Shown in pieces: positions 1 to 9,900 of a stretch of DNA of 64,000 nucleotides. Within the stretch, counting starts at the first letter, position 1, and the number at the start of each line of letters is the position of its first letter. The notes under the pieces are model-generated. The model saw only the letters and a list, made by a program, of their open reading frames with translations, had not been told where the DNA came from and made no database searches. This DNA comes from Marinibacterium sp050389775. GTDB lineage: Bacteria > Pseudomonadota > Alphaproteobacteria > Rhodobacterales > Rhodobacteraceae. Location: contig NZ_CP177151.1 in NCBI RefSeq assembly GCF_050389775.1, positions 1-64,000 of the forward strand, given 5' to 3'. Made by a program: the position numbers and the translations under genes.

Positions 1-1
1 G

Positions 2-1318
2 AAGACCACGTCGCGCAGCACATCAAGCAGCCGGTCGACAACGGCCAGCCGTGCGCCGCAGCCCTGGTCGGCCGAGCGGCAGCAGCGCGCGGCCGTGCAG
101 ACGGCACTGAACGATTTCGGCTATCCCGTCGGATCTGCGGATGGTGTCTATGGCGGCAAGACCCGCGCCGGTGTCAGCAATTACCAGGCGGCGATGGGAT
201 TTCCGGTGACCGGCAACCTGAGCCCCTATGAACAGCAGGTCCTGCTGGGGGCGCATAATTCCTACCAGACCGGAATTCACAATTCGACATATCCGGGGCT
301 TTTTGCCGCCGAAGGAACCCAGGGTCTGCTGCGCGCGCAGGCGGATCCGAATTACTACAACAATCGCTACCGCAATCAGGGCCAGGGATATGCCGGTGGC
401 ACGCAGCCGAATTACGGCGCGGGCACCCAGCCGACCTATGCCGCCGGCACGCAACCCAATTACGGCGGCGGGGCGCAGCAACCGCCCATGGTGAACACGG
501 TCGGGCACGGCACGACCTTTACCGGCGAAGGCGCGATCAACCCGCCGGCCAATGCGCCGGTCCAGGGGATCGCGACAGGCGCCGGCGCCCTGGCGCCGCT
601 GCCGCAGATCGGCCAGGTCGGCCAGGTTGCCGTTTCGATGCAGGATCATTGCGACTTTGCCAAGCTGACCACCCAGACCAACGGCCAGCAGATCATGGCC
701 ACCAACATGACCGATCCCGACCAGGCGCTGAGCGAACAATTCTGCGATGCGCGGACGTTCCTGATGGGACGTGTGCAGACGATCCTGGGGGTTGCGCGTG
801 CGACCGAGGATCAGCTGGTCGAGGCCTGCGGCACCGTTCAGACGGCCATGGCCCCGGTGACGGGCACGCTGGGATCCAAGGGCCCGGCGACGGTGAGCGC
901 CGAGGCGTCGGGCATTTCCGGCACGCTGGGTCTGAGCGATCCGGCCGCGGCGGCGGAATATGGCGAGGTGTGCATCGGGCTGGGCTATCGCAGCAACGAT
1001 GCGGACATGGCGCTGGCGGGGGCGCTGATGCTGGTGGGCGCCGGTCGGGCGCCCTTTGCCGAGATGGTCGGCCACCACGTGCGCAACGGGTTCGGCACGT
1101 CCGAGAACCCCGAGGCGGCCAATGCCTGGTACGCGGCCGGTCTTGATGCGCTGGCCGGCAACCAGCCGCCGGCGGTGCTGCCCAGCCAGACGATCCAGCG
1201 CACTGCGATCATCCGCGCGGCGGTCGAAGCCGGCAGCCAGCAGGCGGCTCTTGGGTCACAGGCGGTCGTTCCGGTCGCCAACCAGGCGCTGCCGCCGCTG
1301 GTGCTTGGCGGCAACTGA
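2..1318 (+). CDS. Peptidoglycan-binding-domain protein (5' end outside window)
   Basis: The frame is open from the first bases of the window, so the true start lies upstream; the GTG at 95 falls inside the domain and is not a credible start. Residues about 25-85 (counted from base 2) form a PG_binding_1-type helical fold with the motifs ALNDFGYPVG, DGVYG.KTR and GFPVTG, as in lytic and amidase-associated cell-wall binders. A variable G/Q/P/Y-rich linker with repeated TQPNYG-like units (about 125-165) follows. A conserved C-terminal domain (about 210-420) contains four cysteines and the motif DPDQALSEQFCDAR. The whole protein is paralogous to the gene at 1596-2999. The linker and cysteines suggest an extracytoplasmic location, but the signal peptide is not visible. 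The function of the C-terminal domain is not recognised. A strong terminator follows at 1349. Confidence 0.85.
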   Translation, partial: KTTSRSTSSSRSTTASRAPQPWSAERQQRAAVQTALNDFGYPVGSADGVYGGKTRAGVSNYQAAMGFPVTGNLSPYEQQVLLGAHNSYQTGIHNSTYPGLFAAEGTQGLLRAQADPNYYNNRYRNQGQGYAGGTQPNYGAGTQPTYAAGTQPNYGGGAQQPPMVNTVGHGTTFTGEGAINPPANAPVQGIATGAGALAPLPQIGQVGQVAVSMQDHCDFAKLTTQTNGQQIMATNMTDPDQALSEQFCDARTFLMGRVQTILGVARATEDQLVEACGTVQTAMAPVTGTLGSKGPATVSAEASGISGTLGLSDPAAAAEYGEVCIGLGYRSNDADMALAGALMLVGAGRAPFAEMVGHHVRNGFGTSENPEAANAWYAAGLDALAGNQPPAVLPSQTIQRTAIIRAAVEAGSQQAALGSQAVVPVANQALPPLVLGGN

Positions 1319-1348
1319 CCGGGCGTCTGCCGGCGGAACAGGATCGGG

Positions 1349-1377
1349 GACCGGGGCGTCATGGCCCCGGTCTTTTT
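1349..1377 (+). terminator. Rho-independent terminator
   Basis: A perfect 9-bp GC-rich stem (GACCGGGGC, 1349-1357, with GCCCCGGTC, 1364-1372) closes a 6-nt loop and is followed directly by TTTTT at 1373-1377. It sits 31 bp after the stop of the upstream gene, so it separates that gene from its paralogue at 1596. Confidence 0.92.
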
Positions 1378-1595
1378 GTTTGCGCGGGCGAAGGGAAGGA
1401 GCGGGGCTGGTGTCGGTTGCGCGGGGCGCATGCCGGGGGAATCGATGGCTGCGATGAAACACTTGCCTGGCCTGTTGCAGGAGGGGGAAATCAGGTGGGG
1501 AATTGGGTTAATTGCCGATTTTACAATGGGCGAATTAATTTCGAACATGGTACATTTATTGCATGCCAATGAATCTGTTTCAGGAGGTGATTGGA

Positions 1596-2999
1596 ATGCT
1601 GCACGGATCTGGAAGGCGGAATGTGGCGCTGGTGGCCGCCCTGTCCATGGTGGTGACCGGTGCGGCGCATCGGGCCGGTGCCCAGACCTGGAACGACGTG
1701 AACAGAGCAATTGATACTGTTGACTCGATTTGCCGGCTAACCGGTGCTTGCGGTCGCCAACCGAAACCCCAGCCACCGACCTCCCGAAGTGACACAGGGG
1801 GCGGACGCGCCTCGCCGCCAAAGCCCAAGCCGGAAACGGCCCAGCAGCGATATGAACGTGAAATGCGGGCCTCTGTGCAATCGGCGCTGAATGCGTTCGG
1901 CTATCCGGTCGGCCCGGCCGACGGGGTCTGGGGCACCAAGACCCGCACGGGCATGCGAAACCTTCAGGCGGCATTGGGGTTTCCGGTGACCGGAAACCTG
2001 ACACCCTATGAGCAGCAGATCCTGCTGGGGGCCCATGAGTCCTACAATACGGGACATCACCATTCGGCCTATCCGGGCCTTTTTGCCGCCGAAGGGCTGG
2101 ATGGATTGCTTCGCGCCCATGCGGATCCGAATTACTTTTCCACGAAATACGCCGATGGTTCCCCTTCGCAAAACGGCGGGACCGGGGCGATTGGGGGCAG
2201 CGACCGCAATCCGGTGTCTCCGCCGAGTGGTGCGGCACTTGCGGACAACCGCGAAGGGCAGGGCGGTTTCAAGCTGGACGCCATCGAAGTCGTCGGAGAA
2301 TTGCCGGTCTCGATCCAGGAGCATTGCGATCATACCAAGCTGACCACCCAGACACATGGCGGGTTGGTCCAGGCAAGTGACATGACCGACCCCGACCAGG
2401 CGCTGAGCGAACAATTCTGCGACGCGCGGATCTTTCTCATGGGCGAGGTGAAGTCGCAGCTTGGCCGGGTGCGGCAGAGCGAGGAAGAACTTGTCGCGGC
2501 GTGTGGCCAGGTGGCCGGGGCGATGGCCCCGGCCGTCAGCCGCCTGGGGTCGGAACCACCGGCGGCGGTGATTGCAGAGGCGTCCCGGATCACCGGCACA
2601 TTCGGGCTGAACGATCCTGCGGCGGTCATCCTCTACGGGCAGGTGTGCATCGGCCTGGGCTATCGTGAGAACGACGCCGACACCGCCCTGGCAGGGGGGC
2701 TGGTCCTGGTCGGGGCCGGGCGCACGCCGTTCGCCGAGATGGTCGGCCATCAGCTGCGCAAGGGCTTTGGAACCGCGAAGAACCCGGCGGCGGCCGACGC
2801 CTGGTACCTGTTGTCGCTCGATGCGCTGGATGACCAGCAGGCGCCCGCGGTCCTGCCGAGCCAGCAGGACAAGAGGACGGCCATTCTCAGGGCGGCGCTG
2901 GGTGCAAAGGGCGGGCAGATGGCGGATGGCGGGGATGGATCGCGCGTGCCGGTGGTGAACAATCCCGAGGCCAACCTGCGGATCATCTGGGGCGAGTGA
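1596..2999 (+). CDS. Secreted peptidoglycan-binding-domain protein
   Basis: The start is set at ATG 1596 because AGGAGG lies at 1582-1587 with 8-bp spacing and because the protein then begins with a typical signal peptide (basic HGSGRRN, hydrophobic ALVAALSMVVTG, cleavage near AGAQ at about residue 29). The ATG at 1563 has no ribosome site. The mature protein has a short linker with two cysteines, a PG_binding_1-type domain (about 85-150: ALNAFGYPVG, DGVWGTKTR, GFPVTG), a low-complexity spacer and the same C-terminal domain as the upstream gene (DPDQALSEQFCDAR, about 255-440). It is probably a periplasmic wall-binding protein of 467 residues. The duplication is old: the two copies share domain order and motifs but differ in linkers. 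It has its own leader region (1378-1595) that is visibly AT-richer, so independent transcription is likely. Its link to the downstream Srf-type operon is by position only. Confidence 0.85.
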   Translation: MLHGSGRRNVALVAALSMVVTGAAHRAGAQTWNDVNRAIDTVDSICRLTGACGRQPKPQPPTSRSDTGGGRASPPKPKPETAQQRYEREMRASVQSALNAFGYPVGPADGVWGTKTRTGMRNLQAALGFPVTGNLTPYEQQILLGAHESYNTGHHHSAYPGLFAAEGLDGLLRAHADPNYFSTKYADGSPSQNGGTGAIGGSDRNPVSPPSGAALADNREGQGGFKLDAIEVVGELPVSIQEHCDHTKLTTQTHGGLVQASDMTDPDQALSEQFCDARIFLMGEVKSQLGRVRQSEEELVAACGQVAGAMAPAVSRLGSEPPAAVIAEASRITGTFGLNDPAAVILYGQVCIGLGYRENDADTALAGGLVLVGAGRTPFAEMVGHQLRKGFGTAKNPAAADAWYLLSLDALDDQQAPAVLPSQQDKRTAILRAALGAKGGQMADGGDGSRVPVVNNPEANLRIIWGE

Positions 3000-3193
3000 G
3001 GGCGCGCCGGGGGGCTGTTGACCGCCCGGTCATTCGAGGCCGGCCAGCCGGAACGGGGCCCGGACTGCTGGATCTGACGGTGGGCTGTCGGTGTGATCGC
3101 GGCCATGGCCCGGGGCAGGGGGCGGCGCGGCGGTGCGGTGATGGGGGGCGTTCAGCGGGTCGGGGTCCTGACCGGTTCCGTGCAGGATGCCCG

Positions 3194-3238
3194 GCGAGGT
3201 GTCGCCGGGATCAGGATGACTTGCGAGGTGTCGCCGGG
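3194..3238 (+). repeat. Pair of 16-bp direct repeats
   Basis: GCGAGGTGTCGCCGGG occurs at 3194-3209 and again at 3223-3238, 29 bp apart start to start. It could be a regulator site or chance in GC-rich DNA. Confidence 0.4.
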
Positions 3239-3494
3239 GCGGTCGTCGCATGTGGCGGTCGCGGCGGGGGCGGGGGGATGCAGGCGCGGACTCCCGATCC
3301 GTTCCGAGGCTGCGGTCGCTTCGTGGGCCCATGCAAGCGCCGCTTGTCACTCCGCGCCGGATCGGGTGCGGCACGGTTTTTCCCAAGGACTGGGGCAGCA
3401 ACCCGCACCAGTGTTGAAAATTGGCTTGCATTGTCGCGTTGGCGCCGCTGCAAACATTGATAATTCTTGTAAATTGCCGGTGGGACGTATTCAG

Positions 3495-3523
3495 TTGACC
3501 TGTCGGATTAAGTCTCATTAATT
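3495..3523 (+). promoter_or_regulatory. Candidate sigma-70-type promoter for the Srf-type operon
   Basis: TTGACC (3495-3500) matches five of six -35 consensus bases; 17 bp later TTAATT (3518-3523) is a weak -10 match. It lies in the AT-rich half of the leader, about 250 bp before the first start codon. Only motif matching supports it. Confidence 0.3.
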
Positions 3524-3776
3524 GGGATTTGAGTTTGTGTTACATCCATGTGGTGGATGGGGATTTCATTTCGTGTTTGCAGGCGATTTGGTGTTACGGC
3601 GCGTCCGGGGGGCGGTATTGGATGCAGGGCCATTTGGCTGCCTGCGAACCGACCAATCGGCAGGTCTTGGGACCCTGGCGGCATCTTTCCGGAAATCGGT
3701 GGGCCAGTGCGCATTCCGGTCCCTTCGCCCGGCTTTCATGCATGGGCGTGGCAAGTGAACCCAGGGGGGCAGGGAA

Positions 3777-5636
3777 ATGGCAGATAATTTTCTGACCAAG
3801 AACCGGATCGAGCTTGGACAATGCCTGGAGTTCGGCGATGGATTGGCGCTCGATTCCCATGCCGCGCTGGTCGAGGCGCTGAAGGCCAAGGCCGGCCCGG
3901 AAGCGGCCCGGCTGTTCGCGGAACCGCTGTTGAGCCGCGGCAACAACAGCGCGCCGCCGACCGTGTCGTGGTATGCCGATGTCGAAGGATCGGGTCAGCC
4001 CTTCAACCGGCTCGACAGCGCCGCCCAGGCGAGCGTGACGGCTTTGCTGTCGCGGCAACTGGCGGCCGTGGGGCCGTTGATCGACGATCCCGATGCAGGC
4101 GCCTTGGTCTCGGCCGCCCTTCATCTGCGCGATCCCGACGATATCTGGGTGGTCGATGGCCGGCCGGTCCTGATCAACTGGGGCATGCTGCCAGCCGGCC
4201 AGGCGCGCGACGCGGCCAGCCGGGCCCAGACTTACGGCCGCACGCTTGGCCGGTTCCTGCCGCTGGGATCCGCGCCGCCGCTGACGTCCCTGGAACGCGA
4301 GGAACGCGCGGCCCAACGGAACGCCGCCCGGCGCGACACGCTTGCCGAAGACCCTGCGGCCGAGACTGCCGCGGCCGGCACCGGGCCGGCAGGTGACGGG
4401 GCCATGCCGCCACCGCCGCCACCGGTGCGCCGAGGCGTGCCGCGCGGAGCATGGATTCCGCTGGTCCTGCTCCTGCTGCTTGCTGGCGGGGTGCTGGCCT
4501 GGCTGCTGGTGCCCGGCAACAGGATATTCCAGCATCGCGCCGCCTCGCTGGTCAGTGCCGAAGAGGCGGTGGTCCTTGCCGAAAAGATCAACCAATCGGC
4601 CGAGGAACGGGTCGAGGTGCTGCGTGCGGCGCTTGCCGGCGCGGTCTGCACGGGGGACGGCACGCTGCTGATGCCCGACGGCGTGACCATCGAAGGCATG
4701 ATGCCGCCCAACGATCTTGACCCGGACGACCGGGCCGGTGCCGTGCGTGACGCGCGGGCGCCGTCGCTGTTGCCGCCCGGGGCCGAGCGGGCGCAGGCGG
4801 CGGGTCAGGCCGGGCTTGCCGATACCAACGCCCTGCTTGCGCATATCGAGGAACGGACGGCGATGGTGCTGGTCCAGGGGGCGAACGGCCTGGCGACGGG
4901 AACCGGGTTCTTTGTCGGGCCGGATCTGCTGGTGACCAATTACCATGTCATCGAGAACGCGGGCGACGAGGGGATCTATGTCACCAACGCGGCGCTGGCC
5001 TCTCTCAAGCCGGCCGAACTGCTCAAGGCCTTGGGGCCGATGGCGGCGACCGGCGGCGATTTTGCCCTGCTGCGGGTGCCCGGGGCCAGCCAGCCGAGTT
5101 TCCCGATCTATTCGCCAAGCTCCAGCCAGCGCCTTCAATCCGTCATCGCCGCCGGCTATCCGGGCGATCTGTTGAGCACCGATCAGCAGTTCCGGGCCCT
5201 GCGCAGCGGAAACCTCGACGCGGTGCCCGACCTGGCCGTGACCGACGGGACGATCAGCGCCGAGCAGCGGCTGGAGGCGGGCAGCGGGGTAATCGTGCAT
5301 TCGGCGCCGATCTCGACGGGCAATTCCGGCGGGCCGCTGATCGACATGTGCGGCCGGTTGATCGGCGTCAACACCTTCGTGGTGCAGGGGCCGCTGCGCA
5401 ATCTGAACTTTGCCCTGTCGGGGCCGGACCTGGTGCGGTTCCTGGAAGGCACGGCCGCATTGCCGTCGGTCGTGACCTCGGCCTGCGCGCCGCGGGTCAA
5501 GCGGGCGTCTGTGGTGACGGATGGCGACGACACCGCAGCGGACGACAGCGCAACGGACGACACCGCAATGGACGGGGCGACGGGGATCGCGCCGCTGGGC
5601 TTGCCGCCGCTCGACCTGCCGGCCACGGATCAGTAA
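3777..5636 (+). CDS. Membrane-anchored trypsin-like serine protease with SrfA-like N-terminal domain
   Basis: A 619-residue protein. Residues 1-165 form a cytoplasmic domain that is also found at the N-terminus of the next gene: shared LFAEP followed by a W-Y motif (SWYADVEG here, DWYTERTG there) and F-x-x-L-D. From memory, SrfA-family proteins carry a similar VDWY motif; this is the basis for calling it SrfA-like. A single transmembrane helix lies at about 225-246 (PLVLLLLLAGGVLAWLL). The C-terminal half is an S1-type protease domain (about 360-565) with all three catalytic residues: His390 in TNYHVIEN, Asp428 in GGDFALLRV and Ser517 in TGNSGGPLID, of the DegP/trypsin_2 style but without a PDZ domain. 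Topology by the positive-inside rule puts the protease in the periplasm. It ends in an acidic D/T-rich tail. First gene of the operon, 12 bp from the next. Substrate unknown. Confidence 0.85.
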   Translation: MADNFLTKNRIELGQCLEFGDGLALDSHAALVEALKAKAGPEAARLFAEPLLSRGNNSAPPTVSWYADVEGSGQPFNRLDSAAQASVTALLSRQLAAVGPLIDDPDAGALVSAALHLRDPDDIWVVDGRPVLINWGMLPAGQARDAASRAQTYGRTLGRFLPLGSAPPLTSLEREERAAQRNAARRDTLAEDPAAETAAAGTGPAGDGAMPPPPPPVRRGVPRGAWIPLVLLLLLAGGVLAWLLVPGNRIFQHRAASLVSAEEAVVLAEKINQSAEERVEVLRAALAGAVCTGDGTLLMPDGVTIEGMMPPNDLDPDDRAGAVRDARAPSLLPPGAERAQAAGQAGLADTNALLAHIEERTAMVLVQGANGLATGTGFFVGPDLLVTNYHVIENAGDEGIYVTNAALASLKPAELLKALGPMAATGGDFALLRVPGASQPSFPIYSPSSSQRLQSVIAAGYPGDLLSTDQQFRALRSGNLDAVPDLAVTDGTISAEQRLEAGSGVIVHSAPISTGNSGGPLIDMCGRLIGVNTFVVQGPLRNLNFALSGPDLVRFLEGTAALPSVVTSACAPRVKRASVVTDGDDTAADDSATDDTAMDGATGIAPLGLPPLDLPATDQ

Positions 5637-5648
5637 CGAGAGGCCGGC

Positions 5649-6980
5649 GTGGAAAACGTTTTCATAGCGACGACGTCGACCGAGGGGCTGAAACCGCTCG
5701 GGACAGCGCCGCAGCGCTCTTATGAACTGGTTGCGAACTCGCTGAAGGACCGGCAGGCGGCGCTGTTGTTCGCGGAACCCGTGTCGTCGCAATATGGCGA
5801 CAAGGTCGATTGGTACACCGAACGGACCGGCCGCGTGAAACCCTTTGCCGGGCTCGACGAAGACGCGCAGGCTGCGCTGCGGGAGCGGCTTGCCGGCCTG
5901 GTCGATGTGGTCAGGGCCGAGGCCGATGCGCTTGGCGGCAAGGACGAGGCGGACAATGACGGCCTGCGCCTGGCCGAAGCCTTGTCCAACGCGCTCGAGA
6001 TCCCGAACGAAGACAGCATCTATGCGGTGATCGGGCCGGACGGGACGGTCGAGCCGGTGCTGGTGAACTGGGCCTGGGTCGAAGACCGGCAAGCCAGCGT
6101 GCGCGGCGTGCTGAGCGGGTTGGACACGCGCAAGCCCGCTGCTGCCGCGGTGCCCCTGGCTTCGGCCGCCCCCGCCGCCCCGGCCGACCGTGCGGATCCG
6201 CCGGTCGTCACGGGGTCGGAGGACACGGAGGATGCGCCCGGGGCGGTGGTGACTGCCGGGCCATCCGTCCTGTGGTGGTGGCTTTACGGTTTTGGCTGGC
6301 TGATCCTGGCGCTTCTGATCGCGGCGATCCTGCTTCTTCTCATTGCGCCGTGCGGGCTGCGGGTTCCGGGGGTGCCGTCGTTCTGCGCGGCGGCCGAGGC
6401 GCCGGTGTCGGACCAAGACCGCAGGACCGCCGTTCTGCGCGACCAGATCGCGATGATCGAACGCGAGATCGGCATCCTCGACCGGGCCTGTCAGCCCGAG
6501 CCGGGAATCCCCGATTTCCTGCCGCCGCAGACCGTCGCCGCGCCGGTCCCCGTTCCTGCGCCTGTTCCTGTTCCGGCCGAACACCAGGATATCGACGACC
6601 GGCTCGACCGGTCCGGCGCGCATGTGGGCGACCTGACGTTTTCGCTGGTCTGGGACGGGCCGGACGATCTGGATCTTGAAATCTTCTGTCCCACCGGCGA
6701 TCGGCTGTTCTGGGGGATCCGCACGGCGTGCAACGGGCGGGTCGATATCGACACCGGCGTGGGCGAACCGTCGCCCGAACCCGTCGAGAACATCTATTTC
6801 GAGGCGCCGACGCCGGGTGAGTACCGCATCCGGGTGACCATGCCGACATCGCGGCGCAACGGCGCCCCGCAACCGTTCCGGCTGCTTGTCCGCGACGGCG
6901 CGCGGGTGGGCGTTTTCGAAGGTGTCGTATCGGGCCGCGACACCGAGTGGGGCCACACTTACCAATACGGGGGAAACTGA
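5649..6980 (+). CDS. SrfA-like membrane protein with periplasmic beta-domain
   Basis: A GTG start at 5649 is preceded by GAGAGG (5638-5643), giving 443 residues. The N-terminal domain (about 15-150) is homologous to that of the preceding protease gene (ALLFAEPV, VDWYTERTGRVKPF, PVLVNW). A tryptophan-rich transmembrane helix spans about 208-234. A short coiled coil follows (RDQIAMIEREIGILDRA). The C-terminal domain (about 324-443) is beta-rich with DLTFSLVWDGPDDLDLEIFC and TPGEYRIRV, resembling YfaP/DUF2135-type domains, which are periplasmic or secreted. The stop overlaps the SrfB start (TGATG), so the two are translationally coupled. The likely role is to couple the cytosolic NTPases to the periplasm, which is inference from topology and order. 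In enterobacteria SrfA precedes SrfB and SrfC, matching this position. Confidence 0.75.
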   Translation: MENVFIATTSTEGLKPLGTAPQRSYELVANSLKDRQAALLFAEPVSSQYGDKVDWYTERTGRVKPFAGLDEDAQAALRERLAGLVDVVRAEADALGGKDEADNDGLRLAEALSNALEIPNEDSIYAVIGPDGTVEPVLVNWAWVEDRQASVRGVLSGLDTRKPAAAAVPLASAAPAAPADRADPPVVTGSEDTEDAPGAVVTAGPSVLWWWLYGFGWLILALLIAAILLLLIAPCGLRVPGVPSFCAAAEAPVSDQDRRTAVLRDQIAMIEREIGILDRACQPEPGIPDFLPPQTVAAPVPVPAPVPVPAEHQDIDDRLDRSGAHVGDLTFSLVWDGPDDLDLEIFCPTGDRLFWGIRTACNGRVDIDTGVGEPSPEPVENIYFEAPTPGEYRIRVTMPTSRRNGAPQPFRLLVRDGARVGVFEGVVSGRDTEWGHTYQYGGN

Positions 6981-9900
6981 TGTTCGTGCACCGGGCAAAT
7001 CGTCTGCGGTCTCTGGTGGATTTCAAGGAAGAGATCACGCTGGTGCCATTTTCGGGTATCCAGATTCTCGATTTCGGGTTCAACCTGCACGACATCGATC
7101 TGAAGCCGTCGAAATTCATCGAGCGGACCACGGGCGAAGCCGATGGTGCCCCGGAACGCAGCCTGAGACCGCTGAGCGGCGATCCCGAACGCGATGCCGA
7201 TGTGCTGGCGGACATGCAGAAGGACGACGACGAATATTCGATCCGTCCGGTGGCCGCGCTTGAACCCTATCTTGAGAAATGGGTGCCGGTGCCCGTCCTG
7301 CGGCTCAAGAGCCAGCGCGGGCCGAGCGGCGAGGAACGCTATGATCCCGGCCCGTCGAGCTGGGCGCGGCTGCGCACCGTGGAGTTGGAGGAACCCGACC
7401 CGGTCACCGGACATACGCACCGGGTTCAGCTGGGGCTGGACACGACGCTGCTGGCGACCGAACAGGGCGACCATTACCTGGCGCCGGAATTCGGCGATGC
7501 CGAGAAACAGCGCGAGTTCCGGTTCGTCTCGGACCCGTTCAACATGGACTGGTTCCTGCGGCGGCTGGAAACCGACGAAGACGGCAACGTCATCGACCTG
7601 CAGCAATGGGTGTCCGATTGGCTCAAGGATGTCTTCATCGACTACAAGCGCGCGCAGAACCCGTCGCGCCTGTTTTCCGAAGACAAGCTGCCCTACCTTT
7701 TCGAACATTGGGCACGGTATCTTGCCTATCTCAACCTGATCCAGAAGGTCGCGCGCCCGCCAAAGATGCGTTTCGTCAATTCCGTGTCCGAACGCGATGC
7801 GGTGGCGCCGGTCGATGTGGACCTGGTGCTGGACGTGGGCAACAGCCGGACCTGCGGCATCCTGATCGAAACCTTCCCGGGGGAATCCCGGGTGGACCTG
7901 GCCCGGTCGTACCAGCTTGCCATCCGTGACCTGTCCAAGCCCGAATTCTACTATTCGGGCCTGTTCCCGAGCCGCGCGGAATTCGCCGAGCTGAAATTCG
8001 GCAATGAGCGTTATGCCAGCCGGTCCGGTCGCCGGAACGCGTTCCTGTGGCCCAGTTTCGTCCGCATCGGCCCCGAAGCGGTACGCCTGACACAGGGCGA
8101 GGAAGGCACCGAGACCCTGTCGGGCCTGTCGTCGCCCAAACGCTACCTTTGGGACGATGCGGCGTCGAAACAGGACTGGCGGTTCCAGAACCATGACGAC
8201 CCCAACAACCTGCCGAAATCGGTGCGCGCGGCCATGCGCCATCTGAACGAGGCCGGCGATGTCGTTGCGCAGATCGAATACGAAGAAGACCAGCGGCTGA
8301 GGAAACGCGGCGCGACCTCGACCAACCGGGCCATCCGCCCGCGGTTTTCCCGGTCGTCGATGTTCGGTTTCACCATGGCCGAGATCATCGCCCATGCCAT
8401 GGTCCAGATCAACGATCCGGCGCTCAGGTCGCGCCGGGCGCAAAGCGATCTGCCGCGGCGCCTGAAGCGCGTGATCCTCAGCATGCCGACGGCGACCTCG
8501 GTGCAGGAACAGGCGATCATCCGGTCGCGCACCGAAGGCGCGCTCAAGCTGGTCTGCGGTGTCATGGGCATGGCCGAAGCGGACAGGCCGCAATCCTTCG
8601 TGGACTGGGACGAGGCATCGTGCACGCAACTGGTCTATCTCTACAGCGAGGTGACGCAGAAGTTCGACGGCAGGATCGACACCTTCCTGCGGCTGAAGGG
8701 GCGCGAGCGGCCGAATGCCGACGGGGTGCCCGAACCGTCCCTGCGGCTGGCCTGCATCGACATCGGTGGCGGAACGACGGATCTGATGATCACGACCTAC
8801 CGGGGCGAGGCCAACCGTGTCCTGCACCCCGAGCAGACCTTTCGGGAAGGGTTTCGTGTCGCGGGCGACGACCTGATCCAGCGCGTGATCAGCGCCATCA
8901 TCCTGCCCAAGCTGCAATCGTCGATCGAGGCGCATGGCGGGCGCTACGTGGGGGAGAAGCTGCGCGAGCTCTTCGGCGGCGACATCGGCGGACAGGATCA
9001 GCAATCGGTGCAGCGCCGCCGCCAGTTCGCGATCCGCGTGCTGGTGCCCCTGGCCGAAGCGATGATCGAGCATTGCGAGAAGTCGGAGGAATTCGAACGT
9101 TTCGACCTTTCGGTTGCCGACATCCTGGGCGTGCGCCCGTCCGTGCCGGTTGACGCGCCGCCGGACGGCGACGGCAGCGATGATGCGGCGGAACCCGTCG
9201 AACTGAAGGTGAGCGACGCGGTTCTGAGCTATATCGAGGATGCCGCCGGCGCGGTCGGCGCGCAGGACTGGCACCTGGCCGACGTGGTGATTTCGACCAC
9301 GCGGGAAGAGGTCGATGCCATCAGCCGCGAGGTGTTCCAGAAGGTTCTGGGCAATCTCTGCGAGGTGATCGACCATCTCGGCGTCGACCTCGTGCTGCTG
9401 ACCGGGCGCCCGTCGCGGCTTCCGGCGGTGCGCTCGATCGTCGAGGAGATGCTGGTCGTTCCGCCGTACCGGCTGATTTCCATGCACACGTACAAGACGG
9501 GCCGATGGTACCCGTTCCGGGACCCGATCACCCAGAAGATCGGCGACCCCAAGAGCACCGTTGCCGTCGGCGGGATGCTGATCGCGCTCAGTGAAAACCG
9601 CATCCCGAATTTCAAGGTCTTTGCCGGGGCGTTCCAGATGCGATCGACGGCGCGGTTCATCGGGGAAATGGACAGCAACGGCCAGATCGTGGCGGACAAG
9701 GTGCTGTTTTCCGATCTCGACACGAGCCAGCCGGGCGGGGGGGAAACGGCCGTCGTGAATGTCTTTTCGCCGGTCCATATCGGGTCGCGGCAATTGCCGC
9801 TGGAACGCTGGACCACGACGCCGCTCTACCGGCTGGACTTTGCGAATACCAATCCGCATGCGCGCCCGGCGCCGATCCGGGTAGAACTGGTCAAGACGGA

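Larger units (their letters stand above)
3000..3776 (+). other. 777-bp intergenic region upstream of the Srf-type operon
   Basis: No credible gene is seen. The first 400 bp are GC-rich and lack ribosome sites or codon structure; they contain a 16-bp direct repeat (see 3194-3238). From about 3400 the sequence becomes AT-richer, as expected for a promoter and leader. A GGGGGG/AGGGA purine stretch immediately precedes the start at 3777. This is the only large gap before the operon, so its regulation should reside here. Confidence 0.5.

Noticed and set aside
3594..6998. Long minus-strand open frame of over 1100 codons opposite the protease and SrfA-like genes
   Set aside because: Arginine/glycine/proline-rich composition typical of antisense frames in GC-rich DNA; the plus strand encodes recognisable domains with ribosome sites.
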